From Actinomycetota bacterium (lineage in GTDB: Bacteria > Actinomycetota > Acidimicrobiia > Acidimicrobiales > Poriferisodalaceae), in the NCBI GenBank assembly GCA_013151655.1, contig JAADHX010000213.1:1-9360 (forward strand): a stretch of DNA of 9,360 bases, given 5' to 3'. A program made the position numbers and the translations under genes. The notes beneath the pieces were generated by a model, which saw nothing but the letters and a program-made list of their open reading frames with translations, did not search any database and had not been told where the DNA came from. Shown piece by piece: positions 1 through 4,793 of this stretch; the first letter of the stretch is position 1, and each line of letters starts with the position of its first letter.

Positions 1-267
1 GATCTGGTCGAGTCAACTCTCTCGGCCGAGCGTCTAACCGACTCCGAACACGGCGCGTGGATCACCACGGTGAACGACATACGTCTCGTGCTCGGTACCC
101 GATTGGATGTTGGCGAAGAAGACGATCACGACACGATCGAGCCTGACGACGCGGCTGGCGCGGCTGCCGCTACCTACCACTACTTAGGTCACCTGCTGAA
201 CGAGTTGATTGAAGTGGTCGAGTTCGATGAACCCGACGATCCAGACCTCGCGCCAAGCCCCGACTAA
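1..267 (+). CDS. DUF2017-family protein, C-terminal part (5' end outside window)
   Basis: The frame is open from the first base and ends at TAA 265-267, giving 88 visible residues, so the start lies upstream of the window. The stretch around residues 20-38, W-I-T-T-V-N-D-I-R-L-V-L-G-T-R-L-D-V, matches what I know of the C-terminal part of DUF2017 proteins, where a tryptophan precedes an asparagine-D-x-R-L-x-L-G-T-R-L core. The acidic linker and the Y-H-Y-L-G-H-L-L-N-E-L-I helix that follow also fit. DUF2017 is an actinobacterial family of unknown function, often encoded next to the ClpS adaptor gene, so clpS may lie just upstream. The last 15 residues are acidic and proline-rich, as in a disordered tail. 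The ATG-like start at position 70 is internal and should not be used. The family call is from memory of the motif, not from a search. Confidence 0.68.
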   Translation, partial: DLVESTLSAERLTDSEHGAWITTVNDIRLVLGTRLDVGEEDDHDTIEPDDAAGAAAATYHYLGHLLNELIEVVEFDEPDDPDLAPSPD

Positions 268-319
268 CAAACTTTGGGGCACCCCTAGGCGTTGGCTCGA
301 GGAACGCGTGCGAAACTAC

Positions 320-349
320 GTGCGAGAAAGCCCAGAAACGTCGTAGGCT
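320..349 (+). promoter_or_regulatory. possible promoter of the tRNA-Glu gene
   Basis: TAGGCT at 344-349 fits the actinobacterial -10 pattern TAnnnT and lies 13 bases before the mature tRNA 5' end. A weak -35 candidate, GTGCGA (320-325), sits 18 bases upstream and shares three of six bases with TTGACA. The placement suits a short tRNA leader, but the -35 match is poor. Confidence 0.3.
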
Positions 350-362
350 GTATCGGTCACTT

Positions 363-438
363 GCCCCCATCGTCTAGTGGCCTAGGACACTGGCCTTTCA
401 CGCCGGCAACACGGGTTCGAATCCCGTTGGGGGTACCA
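363..438 (+). tRNA. tRNA-Glu (anticodon TTC), CCA encoded
   Basis: All four arms can be folded by eye. The acceptor strands GCCCCCA (363-369) and TGGGGGT (428-434) pair with a G-U at the first position, as in other actinobacterial tRNA-Glu genes. They are followed by discriminator A and an encoded CCA (436-438). The D arm begins GTCTAGTGGCC, the typical tRNA-Glu form. The anticodon stem CTGGC/GCCGG carries the loop CTTTCAC with anticodon TTC, which reads GAA and GAG. The T arm is CGGG-TTCGAAT-CCCG. Length is 76 bases with CCA and there is no intron. No clear T-run terminator follows, so read-through into the lipoprotein gene 42 bases downstream is possible. Confidence 0.97.
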
Positions 439-480
439 GTAAGAACTCGGGAACTCGCTTGTTCTGGTAGACCGAGGTGG

Positions 481-1074
481 ATGGCTCGAGACCAGTTGAG
501 ATCGAGAGGCTGGGCAGGTCAACTCGCCGCAACCTTGGTCGCTGTTCAGGCCTGCAGCTCCGCCGAGGCTCCAGACTCGGACGGCAGCCCAGTCTCGGAG
601 ACATCGTCAAGTGTGCAGCCGAGCCCCCGCAGCGACTGTGTCGAGTTTGTGCCAGTGCGGGTTGACATCGAGACGGTGATGGATCAGATCTGGGACCCTC
701 AGAGCTCGATTGAGGGATGGCGCATGGACACCAAAACGTATGTACCGCAGGTAGTCGAGTGGAATCTTGGCGATCGAGTCATGGTGTTTGAACACTGTTT
801 CGAAGTTGTTGAGGTCTTCGGTGCGAGCGCGCGTCTCTTAGTCGATGACGATGGTGTCTTCTTTGGAGTGCATGCTGGGGGCCTTGATCCAGGGTTCTTG
901 ACTGGGGCAGACATTGACGAGCTAACTGGCCCGGACCTCGGCGAAACTGCTGCATCTGATCGGAACCTCCCCAGAGAACAGCGGCGAGGATATTCCATGT
1001 ATGAAGTCACGACACCCGACGGCAACGTAGTGCTCCAAGTCTCGGCGTACGAAGGTCGATTCATGGTCGACTGA
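481..1074 (+). CDS. putative secreted lipoprotein of unknown function
   Basis: This frame gives 197 residues from the ATG at 481. The frame is open much further upstream, through the tRNA gene, so a start before 439 is not credible. The N-terminus has a basic start (M-A-R-D-Q-L-R-S-R-G), a short apolar stretch (A-A-T-L-V-A-V-Q-A) and a cysteine at residue 25, which resembles a weak lipobox (V-Q-A-C). A Ser/Pro/Asp-rich linker (26-52) follows, as in many surface lipoproteins. The remainder has a W-N-L-G-D-R-V-M-V-F-E segment and two more cysteines (C53, C106) that could form a disulfide. I do not recognise the domain. The start is uncertain: GAGGTGG lies directly against ATG 481, which is too close for a good ribosome binding site, and TTG 496 is an alternative. 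Its stop faces the stop of the selenoprotein gene on the other strand. Confidence 0.62.
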   Translation: MARDQLRSRGWAGQLAATLVAVQACSSAEAPDSDGSPVSETSSSVQPSPRSDCVEFVPVRVDIETVMDQIWDPQSSIEGWRMDTKTYVPQVVEWNLGDRVMVFEHCFEVVEVFGASARLLVDDDGVFFGVHAGGLDPGFLTGADIDELTGPDLGETAASDRNLPREQRRGYSMYEVTTPDGNVVLQVSAYEGRFMVD

Positions 1075-1130
1075 CCACAATCGAACCGTTGCGTGGAGAC
1101 TCTGCCGTGTATGAGGACCACTAGGTGTCA

Positions 1131-1149
1131 AGGATCGCGATTCGATCCT
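1131..1149. terminator. hairpin between convergent genes, possible shared terminator
   Basis: AGGATCG (1131-1137) and CGATCCT (1143-1149) form a perfect 7-bp stem with a 5-base loop. It lies between the lipoprotein stop (1074) and the selenoprotein stop (1165), which run toward each other. There is no T-run on either side, so it would have to act as a hairpin-only terminator, or it may do something else. Confidence 0.35.
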
Positions 1150-1164
1150 CGCGGCCGGCGTTTG

Positions 1165-1650
1165 TTACCGACGAGACTCCATGAACTTCTCGAAGGCCAC
1201 TTTCTTCATGACGTCGTTACACGTGAGTCGACCGATAGGTCCAGACGAGTAACACGACTGGGTGATCTCGCCCGCGGGATTCAAGAGAAATCCAGTGGCA
1301 TGCAGAAACGTGCGGTCGCCGGTCTGAAGAGCTGCGCCCGTCGAGCCCGAAACAGCCGGTCCGTCGAGCTCGGCAATCATCTTGACGTAACGGAGCTTCA
1401 TTCCGCTGGACAGCTCGGCTGTGGTTTCGGCGCTGTCGACCGAGGCAGCCACCACGGTGATACCGGCCTCCATCAGCAAGAGAGCATTCGTGTCAAAGTC
1501 AACCAACTGTTGACGGCAATATGGTCACCAATCGCCCCTGTAGAACAGAACCGCTGTCCAAGAATCGGGGGCCAATTCACCGACAGTAGTGTCGTTGCCT
1601 TCGAGGTCCTTGCCGGCAATCACCGGCATCAGCGTTCCGTTGTCGAGCAT
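1165..1650 (-). CDS. peroxiredoxin-like selenoprotein (UxxC), TGA 1525-1527 read as selenocysteine
   Basis: On the - strand, ATG 1648-1650 is preceded by GGGAGG at 1655-1660, an ideal ribosome binding site. The frame then runs 161 residues to TAA at 1165-1167, interrupted once by TGA at codon 42. The residues around it read F-Y-R-G-D-W-U-P-Y-C-R, and Cys homologues of this thioredoxin-fold family have W-C-P-[FY]-C-R there. The TGA thus falls exactly on the peroxidatic or resolving Cys site, with C45 as its partner. Sequence on both sides stays in family: V-V-A-A-S-V-D-S before an E-T-T helix (about 67-77), then H-A-T-G-F-L-L-N-P-A-G and Y-S-S-G-P-I-G-R-L (about 117-142), typical of AhpC/TSA-Redoxin-type peroxiredoxin-like proteins. 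The length fits a small complete member. The likely role is cytosolic thiol-dependent reduction of peroxides or disulfides. A SECIS-like hairpin follows the TGA. Translation starting at TTG 1506 would lose the active site. C133 and C144 are extra cysteines. The reading requires SelA, SelB, SelC and SelD elsewhere in the genome. Confidence 0.88.
1498..1514 (-). other. bacterial SECIS-like hairpin downstream of the Sec codon
   Basis: In the mRNA, GUCAAC (1514-1509) pairs perfectly with GUUGAC (1503-1498), a 6-bp stem closing the 5-base loop AGUUG. The stem starts 10 bases after the UGA. The second loop base is G, 18 bases after the last base of the UGA. Known bacterial SECIS elements have a short upper stem, a small apical loop with a G among the first two loop bases, and a spacing of roughly 16-37 bases from the UGA. 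This hairpin meets those rules. It lies inside the coding sequence, as in other bacterial selenoprotein genes. Confidence 0.68.
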
Positions 1651-1677
1651 GCTGCCTCCCAGAAGTCTTACAGATCA

Positions 1678-1689
1678 GGACCGCGGTCC
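1678..1689. promoter_or_regulatory. 12-bp perfect palindrome upstream of the selenoprotein gene
   Basis: GGACCGCGGTCC is self-complementary with no spacer. It lies 27 bases upstream of the selenoprotein start codon and 17 bases upstream of its ribosome binding site, where an operator or promoter would sit. No clear -10/-35 pair could be picked next to it. The regulator is unknown, and chance in GC-rich DNA is possible. Confidence 0.3.
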
Positions 1690-1779
1690 ATTGGATTCTG
1701 TTGCTGTCGAATCGAAGCCTATGGCCCCGACTCCGTTCCCCGAAGTCATCGTCGCTTGGTGGCAACCGATGGAAAAATC

Positions 1780-1798
1780 CGCCCGCGGTTGCGCCAAA
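1780..1798 (-). repeat. left arm of a 19-bp inverted repeat
   Basis: On the - strand this reads TTTGGCGCAACCGCGGGCG, identical in all 19 bases to 2008-2026 on the + strand. Similarity continues imperfectly for about 17 bases on the inner side (10 of 17 matching) and then fades, which suggests a diverged pair of element ends rather than chance. Confidence 0.7.
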
Positions 1799-1882
1799 GC
1801 CACTCTTCGTTACCGACTTGGTCGCCAATACCCCGCTCAGTGGCACTTCCGGCTCAGATTTGACAGTCCCACCCCCTAAGTA

Positions 1883-1916
1883 GGCTGTCGAACAAGCCCA
1901 GCGACGTTCGACAGCC
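1883..1916. repeat. 11-bp inverted repeat (hairpin) at the centre of the larger repeat
   Basis: GGCTGTCGAAC (1883-1893) and GTTCGACAGCC (1906-1916) are perfect complements around a 12-base spacer. The midpoint (about 1899.5) nearly coincides with that of the 19-bp inverted repeat (about 1903). There is no T-run on either side, so a classic terminator is unlikely. A regulator binding site, an element-end junction or a structured RNA are alternatives. Confidence 0.65.
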
Positions 1917-2007
1917 CCACCCAATGGCGGGCAGGCCCGATGCCACAACGGAACAGAGGCCCGGCCCCCGACCACACCAACAGCGTTCACCGATTACCCA
2001 GGGTGAT

Positions 2008-2026
2008 TTTGGCGCAACCGCGGGCG
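2008..2026 (+). repeat. right arm of a 19-bp inverted repeat
   Basis: This is the partner of 1780-1798, with 209 bases between the arms. It ends 15 bases short of the VapC-like stop codon, so the element or scar reaches almost to the toxin gene's 3' end. I saw no clear target-site duplication outside the two arms. Confidence 0.7.
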
Positions 2027-2041
2027 CATCCGACGGGCGGT

Positions 2042-2302
2042 CTAGGGCTCGATTCGATTGGTGGAGGCCACCCGACTGATGCTCCGATCGAACGACACGA
2101 TCTCGGTGACGCCAGCAGCCTCGGCGTTAGCAACCAGATACGCATCGGCGAAGTCAATCCGGTGTACGTCGTACACCTCAATCGTGCGAAGCAGCAGCAG
2201 TTCATCGGTTGAGCCAAGAAATGCTGTTGCTCGCTTCGCCATATCCGGCGGATCATTCGTCAGATGTCGGACCAGAATGTTCGTATCGACGAATGCACTC
2301 AC
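2042..2302 (-). CDS. VapC-like PIN-domain toxin with an internal deletion, probably inactive
   Basis: The protein has 86 residues from the GTG at 2302, while VapC toxins are usually about 130-140. The N-terminus M-S-A-F-V-D-T-N-I-L-V-R-H-L (1-14) is a standard PIN start with the first metal-binding aspartate at D6. The C-terminal part D-F-A-D-A (50-54) and V-S-F-D-R (69-73) carry the later acidic residues. Between them, the helices that normally hold the conserved glutamate are missing. Residue L38, in a run of leucines encoded by CTG repeats (35-38), leads straight into L-R-T-I-E-V. About 45 residues seem lost, in frame. VapC proteins are Mg-dependent RNases that cut tRNA or rRNA and are held inactive by the partner antitoxin. 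With one metal ligand region gone, this copy is unlikely to cut RNA. It overlaps the antitoxin gene by 4 bases (GTGA), the usual arrangement. Confidence 0.75.
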   Translation of the reverse strand: MSAFVDTNILVRHLTNDPPDMAKRATAFLGSTDELLLLRTIEVYDVHRIDFADAYLVANAEAAGVTEIVSFDRSISRVASTNRIEP

Positions 2303-2493
2303 ACGGAACGTCGGCCACGAACCTTACGAGTCGAAGCAATAACCTCGTCCCAGGGAACGCCTCGTTTCGCTGAGGGAACATCTACAGAACCGGCAAGCGA
2401 GAGTAGATCGGCCGTGCGAGCGAGCACGGCACGGTGCTCTTCTACTTTGAAAATGACCTGATCGCCGGCCTCGACCCTCGCATTTGCGGTCAT
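2299..2493 (-). CDS. AbrB/MazE-type antitoxin, 5'-truncated
   Basis: This 64-residue frame starts at ATG 2493. R-V-E-A-G-D-Q-V-I-F-K-V (6-17) matches the second half of an AbrB/SpoVT DNA-binding domain, where L-x-x-G-D-x-V-x-F is conserved. The C-terminal A-K-R-G-V-P-W-D-E-V (42-51), followed by a basic tail, is typical of VapB-like partners that wrap the toxin. The first part of the domain, normally about 20 residues with a T-x-K-G-Q-x-T-I-P core, is absent. The frame upstream of ATG 2493 meets a TGA within about 45 bases and shows no such motif. The domain should therefore not fold into its usual swapped dimer, and DNA binding and autoregulation are probably lost, while toxin binding could remain. 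The ribosome binding site is weak. Confidence 0.62.
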   Translation of the reverse strand: MTANARVEAGDQVIFKVEEHRAVLARTADLLSLAGSVDVPSAKRGVPWDEVIASTRKVRGRRSV

Positions 2494-2639
2494 CTTTGCT
2501 GGCCTGTTCTTTCCCGTTCGGCTACATCAACCTCGGGGTCGGCCTGGGAGCCGCCTCGTTCACGTTCCCAGCAGTCGCCCTCATCGGGACTGTCATTGTG
2601 CCGATTGCACGCCTGATTAACGAACTCCGCCACAACTGA
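2462..2639 (+). pseudogene. possible frameshifted remnant of a small membrane protein
   Basis: Two overlapping + frames join into a plausible membrane protein. From 2480 one frame reads A-F-A-V-I-F-A-G-L-F-F-P. After TTTCCCG (2511-2516) the next frame continues F-G-Y-I-N-L-G-V-G-L-G-A-A-S-F, then a hydrophobic stretch (about V-A-L-I-G-T-V-I-V-P-I-A), and ends R-L-I-N-E-L-R-H-N at TGA 2637-2639. Dropping one C from the CCC restores a single frame. There is no good start codon or ribosome binding site. The beginning coincides with the point where the antitoxin on the other strand loses its family sequence, as if two fragments were joined near 2480. It ends 5 bases before the kinase stop on the opposite strand. 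This is tentative, since hydrophobic frames also arise by chance. Confidence 0.28.
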
Positions 2640-2644
2640 ACGCG

Positions 2645-3976
2645 CTAGCCGTCTGCCGGCTCCGGGAACACGAGCTCGATAGTTGCTCCTGTCGTCTGGC
2701 CATCTACCACCGCGACCGAACCGCCATGTGTATGGGCCACCTGGGCAACAATCGACAAACCAAGCCCAGAACCAGGCATCGCACGGGCTTCGTCGGCTCT
2801 CCAGAAACGTTCGAAGACCGAATCGCGATCGGCAGCGGCAATTCCCGGTCCTTCATCTGAAACCATGACGCGACCCGACACCACCGAAACCCGAACGGTG
2901 CCAGCATCTGGCGAGAACTTGATGGCGTTGTCGATCAGGTTGCTGACCGCACGCTCAACGAGGGCGGGCGCTCCGATGATCTCGCATTCGGACGAAGTTA
3001 ACTCGATGGTCAGGTCGGTTCGCCGCCGATGGCGTTCGACCACCATGGTCACGAGTAGCCCCAGATCGATGCGCTCAACGTCGGCTGCTTCGTGCTGATC
3101 GGTGGCAAGGTCGACAAGTTCGGTAACAAGAGAAGTGAGCTCGTCGAGTTCGAGCAACACATCGTCGAGAACCGGCGCCCTTTCCTCAAACGACAGGTGC
3201 TCCACTCGTTGCAGGACCTCAATGTTGGTTCGCAGGCTGGTCAGCGGAGTACGAAGTTCGTGACTGGCGTCGTACACGAGCCGCTCTTGTTGGTCTCTCG
3301 ACTTTCTCAACGCACCGAGCATGGCGTTGAAGCTGCCAGCCAGGCGACCCAGTTCGTCTGTGCGCTCGACAGCAATTTCGGTGTCGAGGTCGGTTGTTCT
3401 GGCCACGTCTTCCACAGCACGAGTCAGCCGACCAATAGGACGCATCGCCCGATCAGCGATTAACAAACCGGCAAGACCGGCGATTACGACCCCGACACTC
3501 GACAACACAACGAGGGCCCGTCGCAGTCGAGCAAGCGACTCCTCAACTTCGGTAAGGGGCCTGGCCAGCATCACTGCCCTAACGGGCGCTCGGAACGCTG
3601 TGCCATGGGCCCGCACGGTGAGGACTCGAACCGAGACCTCTTCGCCGCCATCGGTAACCCCGGTCGTGGTGCTGCGAGATCTTGAAGCCCGGCCATTCGC
3701 GACAGCGAAGTCGTCGTCGTTAGGAACGATCACAAGTTCGCCGGTTGACACGACTCCGTTGTCAAGAATCAGTTGCTGAGCCACGTCGCCAGCCAAGAAC
3801 CGACCCGGACCACGCTGGCCGCTTGGTCCAATCGATTCGGCTCGTTCGTCGAGCTGGTCGTCGACAGTGCCGACTAGTTGACGGTTGGCGATGGCCCAAA
3901 CCGACACCGATACCAGAACCACGGTGATCGCAGTAACCGCCGCTGTGAGAACGGCCACTCGGGTGCGCAGCTTCAT
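2645..3976 (-). CDS. sensor histidine kinase, MprB-like
   Basis: This is a complete 443-residue membrane kinase of the HisKA/HATPase_c type. Transmembrane segment 1 is at about 7-30 and segment 2 at about 153-175, enclosing an extracytoplasmic sensor loop of about 120 residues with a Gly/Arg-rich patch (about 50-60). A HAMP linker (about 176-228) leads to the dimerisation helix with phosphoacceptor H239 in S-H-E-L-R-T-P-L. The ATP-binding domain has an N box N-L-I-D-N-A-I-K-F-S (346-355), a G1 box D-E-G-P-G-I (374-379), an F box F-E-R-F-W-R-A-D and a G2 box G-S-G-L-G-L-S-I-V (402-410), so all catalytic motifs are present. It should autophosphorylate and pass phosphate to the regulator encoded just upstream, whose TGA overlaps this ATG (ATGA, 3973-3976). 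The stimulus cannot be read from the sequence. MprB-like kinases respond to envelope stress in mycobacteria. The stop faces a possible remnant on the other strand. Confidence 0.93.
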   Translation of the reverse strand: MKLRTRVAVLTAAVTAITVVLVSVSVWAIANRQLVGTVDDQLDERAESIGPSGQRGPGRFLAGDVAQQLILDNGVVSTGELVIVPNDDDFAVANGRASRSRSTTTGVTDGGEEVSVRVLTVRAHGTAFRAPVRAVMLARPLTEVEESLARLRRALVVLSSVGVVIAGLAGLLIADRAMRPIGRLTRAVEDVARTTDLDTEIAVERTDELGRLAGSFNAMLGALRKSRDQQERLVYDASHELRTPLTSLRTNIEVLQRVEHLSFEERAPVLDDVLLELDELTSLVTELVDLATDQHEAADVERIDLGLLVTMVVERHRRRTDLTIELTSSECEIIGAPALVERAVSNLIDNAIKFSPDAGTVRVSVVSGRVMVSDEGPGIAAADRDSVFERFWRADEARAMPGSGLGLSIVAQVAHTHGGSVAVVDGQTTGATIELVFPEPADG

Positions 3977-4665
3977 GACGGTCTCAGCACATACCCGATG
4001 CCGCGAACAGTGTGAACCAGCCGGGATTTGTCGCCCTGTTCGGTCTTGCGGCGCAGGTAGCCGACGTATACCTCGAGTGAGTTACTGCTCGTCGTGGAGT
4101 CGTAACCCCAGACGTGTTCATATATCTGGTCGCGGGTTAGAACCTGACCGGGGCGCTCCAGCAACAACTCAAGGAGCGAGAACTCGGTCCGCGTAAGTTC
4201 GATTCGCAGGTCGCCACGATGCACCAACCTCGAACCGCGATCGAGCGTGAGGTCTTCGAACATCAGCTGACCGGGCGCCGCCGACTCAGTCGGACTGGAT
4301 CGTCGAAGCAACGCTCTGACCCTGGCGAGTAGCTCTTCGAGAGCAAACGGCTTGACCAGATAGTCGTCGGCGCCGGCATCGAGGCCGGCAACCCGATCTT
4401 GGGTGTGATGGCGCGCCGTGAGAACGAGAATTGGAATGTCGATGCCTTGGACCCGAACCCTACGACAAACCTCGAGACCATCCATGTTTGGCATCGAGAC
4501 GTCGAGAACCATGATCGCAAAGCCGTCTTCAACCATGTCGAGCGCAACAACACCATCGACTGCTGTTTCGACCTCGTAACCCTCGAACGTCAAAGCCCGA
4601 GCAAGAGATGTGCGTATGGTCCGATCGTCGTCGACGACAAGCACCTTGTGTCGCGCCACGTTCAC
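3973..4665 (-). CDS. OmpR/PhoB-family response regulator, MprA-like
   Basis: This 230-residue regulator is complete. The receiver domain (about 7-120) shows the acidic pocket V-D-D-D (11-14), phosphoacceptor D55 in V-L-D-V-S-M-P, T83 in L-T-A-R and K105 in V-K-P-F. The winged-helix DNA-binding domain (about 133-229) contains L-T-R-T-E-F-S-L-L-E-L-L, R-D-Q-I-Y-E-H-V-W-G and the C-terminal hairpin V-H-T-V-R-G-I-G-Y-V-L. The stretches L-E-V-Y-V-G-Y-L-R-R-K-T-E and L-D-A-G-A-D-D-Y closely match mycobacterial MprA as I remember it. The start is GTG 4665, six bases after GGAGG, and a second GTG four codons in fits the ribosome binding site less well. It is co-transcribed with the kinase. It follows the OsmC gene by 128 bases, enough room for its own promoter. 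Target genes are unknown. Confidence 0.94.
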   Translation of the reverse strand: MNVARHKVLVVDDDRTIRTSLARALTFEGYEVETAVDGVVALDMVEDGFAIMVLDVSMPNMDGLEVCRRVRVQGIDIPILVLTARHHTQDRVAGLDAGADDYLVKPFALEELLARVRALLRRSSPTESAAPGQLMFEDLTLDRGSRLVHRGDLRIELTRTEFSLLELLLERPGQVLTRDQIYEHVWGYDSTTSSNSLEVYVGYLRRKTEQGDKSRLVHTVRGIGYVLRPS

Positions 4666-4693
4666 AGCTGGCCTCCTCTGTCTCGAATCGCCC

Positions 4694-4727
4694 TACCTAG
4701 AGCCTCGGCCGTACCTCCATCGGTACC
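4694..4727 (-). promoter_or_regulatory. candidate autoregulated promoter of the two-component operon
   Basis: On the - strand a -10-like TAGGTA (4699-4694) lies about 23 bases upstream of the GGAGG ribosome binding site. No good -35 is present. Two GGTAC words 12 bases apart (4715-4711 and 4727-4723, with a G before each in the - reading) cover the -35 region. OmpR-type regulators bind direct repeats spaced by about one helical turn and often replace a poor -35. The link to this regulator is inferred. Confidence 0.28.
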
Positions 4728-4754
4728 GCGCCTGGGTGAACGAATCATGAGAAG

Positions 4755-4777
4755 CCGACCGAATTCGGAGCCGTCGG
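4755..4777 (-). terminator. weak hairpin after the OsmC gene
   Basis: CCGAC (4755-4759) and GTCGG (4773-4777) can pair around a segment that contains the self-complementary CGAATTCG. It sits 16 bases downstream of the OsmC stop on the - strand. There is no T-run and the stem is short, so it may only slow transcription, or it may be part of the regulator's upstream control region. Confidence 0.25.
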
Positions 4778-4793
4778 GGCGGATACGAGTTAT

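Larger units (their letters stand above)
1651..2041. other. 391-bp gene-free stretch with nested inverted repeats
   Basis: I see no convincing gene here. Open frames exist on both strands, but they run into the selenoprotein gene in a wrong frame or lack family-like sequence. The stretch holds the selenoprotein's upstream region with a 12-bp palindrome, a 19-bp perfect inverted repeat (1780-1798 and 2008-2026), a central 11-bp hairpin (1883-1916), and two near-copies of GACAGYCCCACCC (1862-1874 and 1910-1922). Read on the - strand from 1866, TGTCAAATCTGAGCCGG resembles ends of IS21-type elements as I remember them. That is only an impression. The arrangement suggests a small non-autonomous element or an insertion-sequence scar. 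Confidence 0.5.

Noticed and set aside
292..480. Longer start for the lipoprotein frame
   Set aside because: The added part translates the tRNA-Glu gene and its leader, so it cannot be the native N-terminus.
1131..1160. T-arm-like sequence (GATTCGATCC) suggesting a tRNA fragment
   Set aside because: The flanking 5-base stems of a T arm do not pair, no acceptor or anticodon arm is present, and the sequence is better explained as a simple 7-bp hairpin.
1093..1863. Long + strand open frame of 256 codons across the selenoprotein region
   Set aside because: It is opposite the selenoprotein gene, is rich in Arg, Ser and His like an antisense shadow, and has no family-like motif.
1883..1916. LexA/SOS box reading of the GTCGAAC...GTTCGAC hairpin
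   Set aside because: Actinobacterial SOS boxes have GAAC and GTTC four bases apart. Here the gap is 12 bases.
1577..1990. - strand frame of 137 codons upstream of and into the selenoprotein gene
   Set aside because: It overlaps the selenoprotein 5' end in the wrong frame, its composition is unlike a protein, and it crosses the hairpin and the repeat arm.
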